A program made the translations under genes and the position numbers. A stretch of 42,413 nt of DNA, taken from positions 1 through 42,413 of the forward strand of contig DASXLL010000002.1 of the NCBI GenBank assembly GCA_036496265.1. Reading direction: 5' to 3'. Below are positions 41,136-42,413 of the stretch, piece after piece. Position 1 is the stretch's first letter; each line of letters starts with the position of its first letter. Below the pieces are notes generated by a model. That model had not been told where the DNA came from. It made no database searches and saw only the letters and a program-made list of their open reading frames with translations. The DNA is from CAYLLN01 sp036496265. GTDB lineage: Bacteria > Planctomycetota > Planctomycetia > Pirellulales > Pirellulaceae.

Positions 41136-42413
41136 ATGCCATCGTCTCCGCTTACTATCACAACCGCAATTGGTGTTTTTGCCCTGGCCCTCGCCGTCAC
41201 CGCCGCCGAACCAATTGATTTCGCCCACGATATCGTGCCCGTTCTCCGCAACCACTGCGGCCAATGCCATACGGGCGACAAGAAAAAGGGCGGTTATGCG
41301 ATGAATACCCGCGCTGGCGTGATCGCCGGCGGCGAAGGCGGCGTAGCGGTCGTTCCGGGCAACAGCGCCAAAGGCGAGTTCCTCCGCCGCGTACTATCCC
41401 GCGACAAAGACGACCAAATGCCGCCCGAAGGGCCGCGACTGACGGACAAAGAAGTCGCCCTCCTCAAAACGTGGATCGACGCGGGCCTACCATGGCAAGA
41501 AGGCTTCGCCCTGAAGCCACCTACCTACGAGCCGCCGCTCAAACCGCGCCAAGTTGAGCTGCCGCCTGTCGTCGCGAACCGCGCCAACCCAATCGATCGC
41601 CTCGTCGATGCCTATTTCGCCCAGCACAACATTCAGAGGCCGCCTGCGGCAAACGACTCAACTCTCATCCGCCGCCTCTCACTCGACCTGACCGGCCTAC
41701 TGCCTCTTCCAGATCGCGTCCAGCAATTCCTCGCTGATCGAAACGTGGGGCAGGCTTCCAGCCTGCCGTCAAACCAACCCGAAGCATCAGCGAGGGACAC
41801 AGCCGAAGCGTCAGCAAGGGACACCACTGTTAAGAAACCCGAAGCGTCAGCGAGGGACATCGCCGCCAACAAGCGCGACGCCCTCGTCCGCGAACTCCTC
41901 GCCGACGACATTGCCTACGCCGAACACTGGCTCACGTTTTGGAACGACCTGCTCCGCAACGACTATGCCGGCACCGGCTTCATCACTGGCGGCCGCAAGC
42001 AAATCACCGGCTGGCTCTACCGCTCGCTCGCCGCCAACAAGCCCTACGACCAAATGGTTCGCGAGCTAATCGCCCCGACCGACGACTCCGAAGGCTTCAT
42101 CCAAGGCATCAAATGGCGCGGCAACGTCAACGCCAGCCAAACGATCGAAGTCCAATTCGCCCAAAACATCTCGCAGGCGTTTCTCGGCATCAACATGAAG
42201 TGTGCCTCCTGCCACGACAGCTTCATCGACCATTGGAAGCTCAGCGAGGCCTATGGTCTGGCCGCGATTTATGCCACGCAGCCGCTCGCCATCCACCGCT
42301 GCGACAAGCCAACCGGCGCAACCGCCCGCGCCGCCTGGATTTTCCCCGAACTTGGCCAAATCGACGCCGACGCCCCGCAGCCGGAGCGATTAAAACAGCT
42401 CGCAAGCTTAATG
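41136..42413 (+). CDS. PSCyt1/DUF1549 cytochrome protein (partial, runs off window)
   Basis: The first 426 codons of a planctomycete-type exported protein; the 3' end lies beyond the window. A signal peptide (ITTAIGVFALALAVTAAE) is followed by a PSCyt1 domain with one c-type heme site, NHCGQCHTG (Cys-x2-Cys-His), and MPPEGPRLTDKE. The DUF1549 (PSCyt2) domain begins at NPIDRLVDAYF and has RRLSLDLTGLLP, HWLTFWNDLLRN and a second Cys-x2-Cys-His, MKCASCHDSFIDHW. DUF1553 normally follows and is probably cut off. Residues about 205–240 are an insert made of spacer repeats with PEASARD-like peptides three times. Such proteins are abundant in planctomycetes; their redox role is unknown. Confidence 0.92.
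   Translation, partial: MPSSPLTITTAIGVFALALAVTAAEPIDFAHDIVPVLRNHCGQCHTGDKKKGGYAMNTRAGVIAGGEGGVAVVPGNSAKGEFLRRVLSRDKDDQMPPEGPRLTDKEVALLKTWIDAGLPWQEGFALKPPTYEPPLKPRQVELPPVVANRANPIDRLVDAYFAQHNIQRPPAANDSTLIRRLSLDLTGLLPLPDRVQQFLADRNVGQASSLPSNQPEASARDTAEASARDTTVKKPEASARDIAANKRDALVRELLADDIAYAEHWLTFWNDLLRNDYAGTGFITGGRKQITGWLYRSLAANKPYDQMVRELIAPTDDSEGFIQGIKWRGNVNASQTIEVQFAQNISQAFLGINMKCASCHDSFIDHWKLSEAYGLAAIYATQPLAIHRCDKPTGATARAAWIFPELGQIDADAPQPERLKQLASLM
41749..41767. repeat. GGCAGGCT palindrome inside the DUF1549 gene
   Basis: GGCAGGCT-TCC-AGCCTGCC, a perfect 8-bp hairpin read in frame as part of VGQASSLPS. Related to the element at 40548. Confidence 0.75.
41780..41858. repeat. Three CGAAGCGTCAGCGAGGGAC units inside the DUF1549 gene
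   Basis: Nineteen-base units at 41780–41798, 41804–41822 and 41840–41858, each with at most one change from the consensus. They are read in frame as EASARD three times, with different short spacers between units. Confidence 0.85.

Overview
The window looks like chromosomal DNA of a planctomycete, most likely of the Pirellulales. The evidence is: a PSCyt1/DUF1549 cytochrome protein running off the right edge; a thioredoxin–NHL lipoprotein; a MoxR/DUF58 pair; a large ABC-2 type permease followed by a TPR-like exported protein; and many stock spacer phrases and palindromes between and inside genes. No rRNA, tRNA, CRISPR array or complete insertion sequence was seen. The phylum call is inference from gene content, since no marker gene was compared. 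|| Layout. 12–1610: amidase. 1659–4714: ferrous iron uptake operon feoA-feoA-feoB plus a small Cys-rich membrane protein, with translational coupling and a Fur-box-like palindrome in front. 4749–6200: folC, facing the feo operon. 6201–7074: long gap with a possible small minus-strand transcript (sigma-54-like promoter and intrinsic terminator). 7075–11799: ABC ATPase, permease and TPR-like exported protein. 11976–13892: NHLRC2-like lipoprotein. 13905–14413: YefM/YoeB toxin-antitoxin pair. 14546–17560: MoxR ATPase and DUF58 protein, with a REP-associated transposase (RAYT) lodged between them. 17766–19052: glgC. || 19271–32062 is the most distinctive part: a type VI secretion-related accessory island on one strand. 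It encodes a ClpV/TssH ATPase, a putative polymorphic effector with a C-terminal PD-(D/E)XK-like nuclease motif, VgrG, an FHA protein with a DUF6931-like tail, a PAAR spike protein, and a membrane-anchored protein of about 1,550 residues. The N-terminal domain of the last looks like a caspase whose catalytic Cys is lost. A good intrinsic terminator closes the island. No sheath, baseplate, TssJLM or Hcp genes are present, so the rest of the apparatus must be elsewhere if it exists. || 32242–42413 is mostly housekeeping: an OB-fold-like exported protein, lpxA, a Dabb protein, a PaiB-like flavoprotein behind an 11-unit heptanucleotide repeat, a GGDEF protein, pyrB carrying a PyrI-type zinc domain, a Prc-type protease, a two-domain CbiX protein, and the partial DUF1549 protein. 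|| A theme across the window is invasion of genes by palindromic repeats. A 25-bp REP palindrome occurs four times, three times on or next to stop codons and twice flanking the RAYT gene. Other palindromes or spacer phrases are translated in frame inside feoB, folC, the RAYT, the CbiX protein and the DUF1549 protein.
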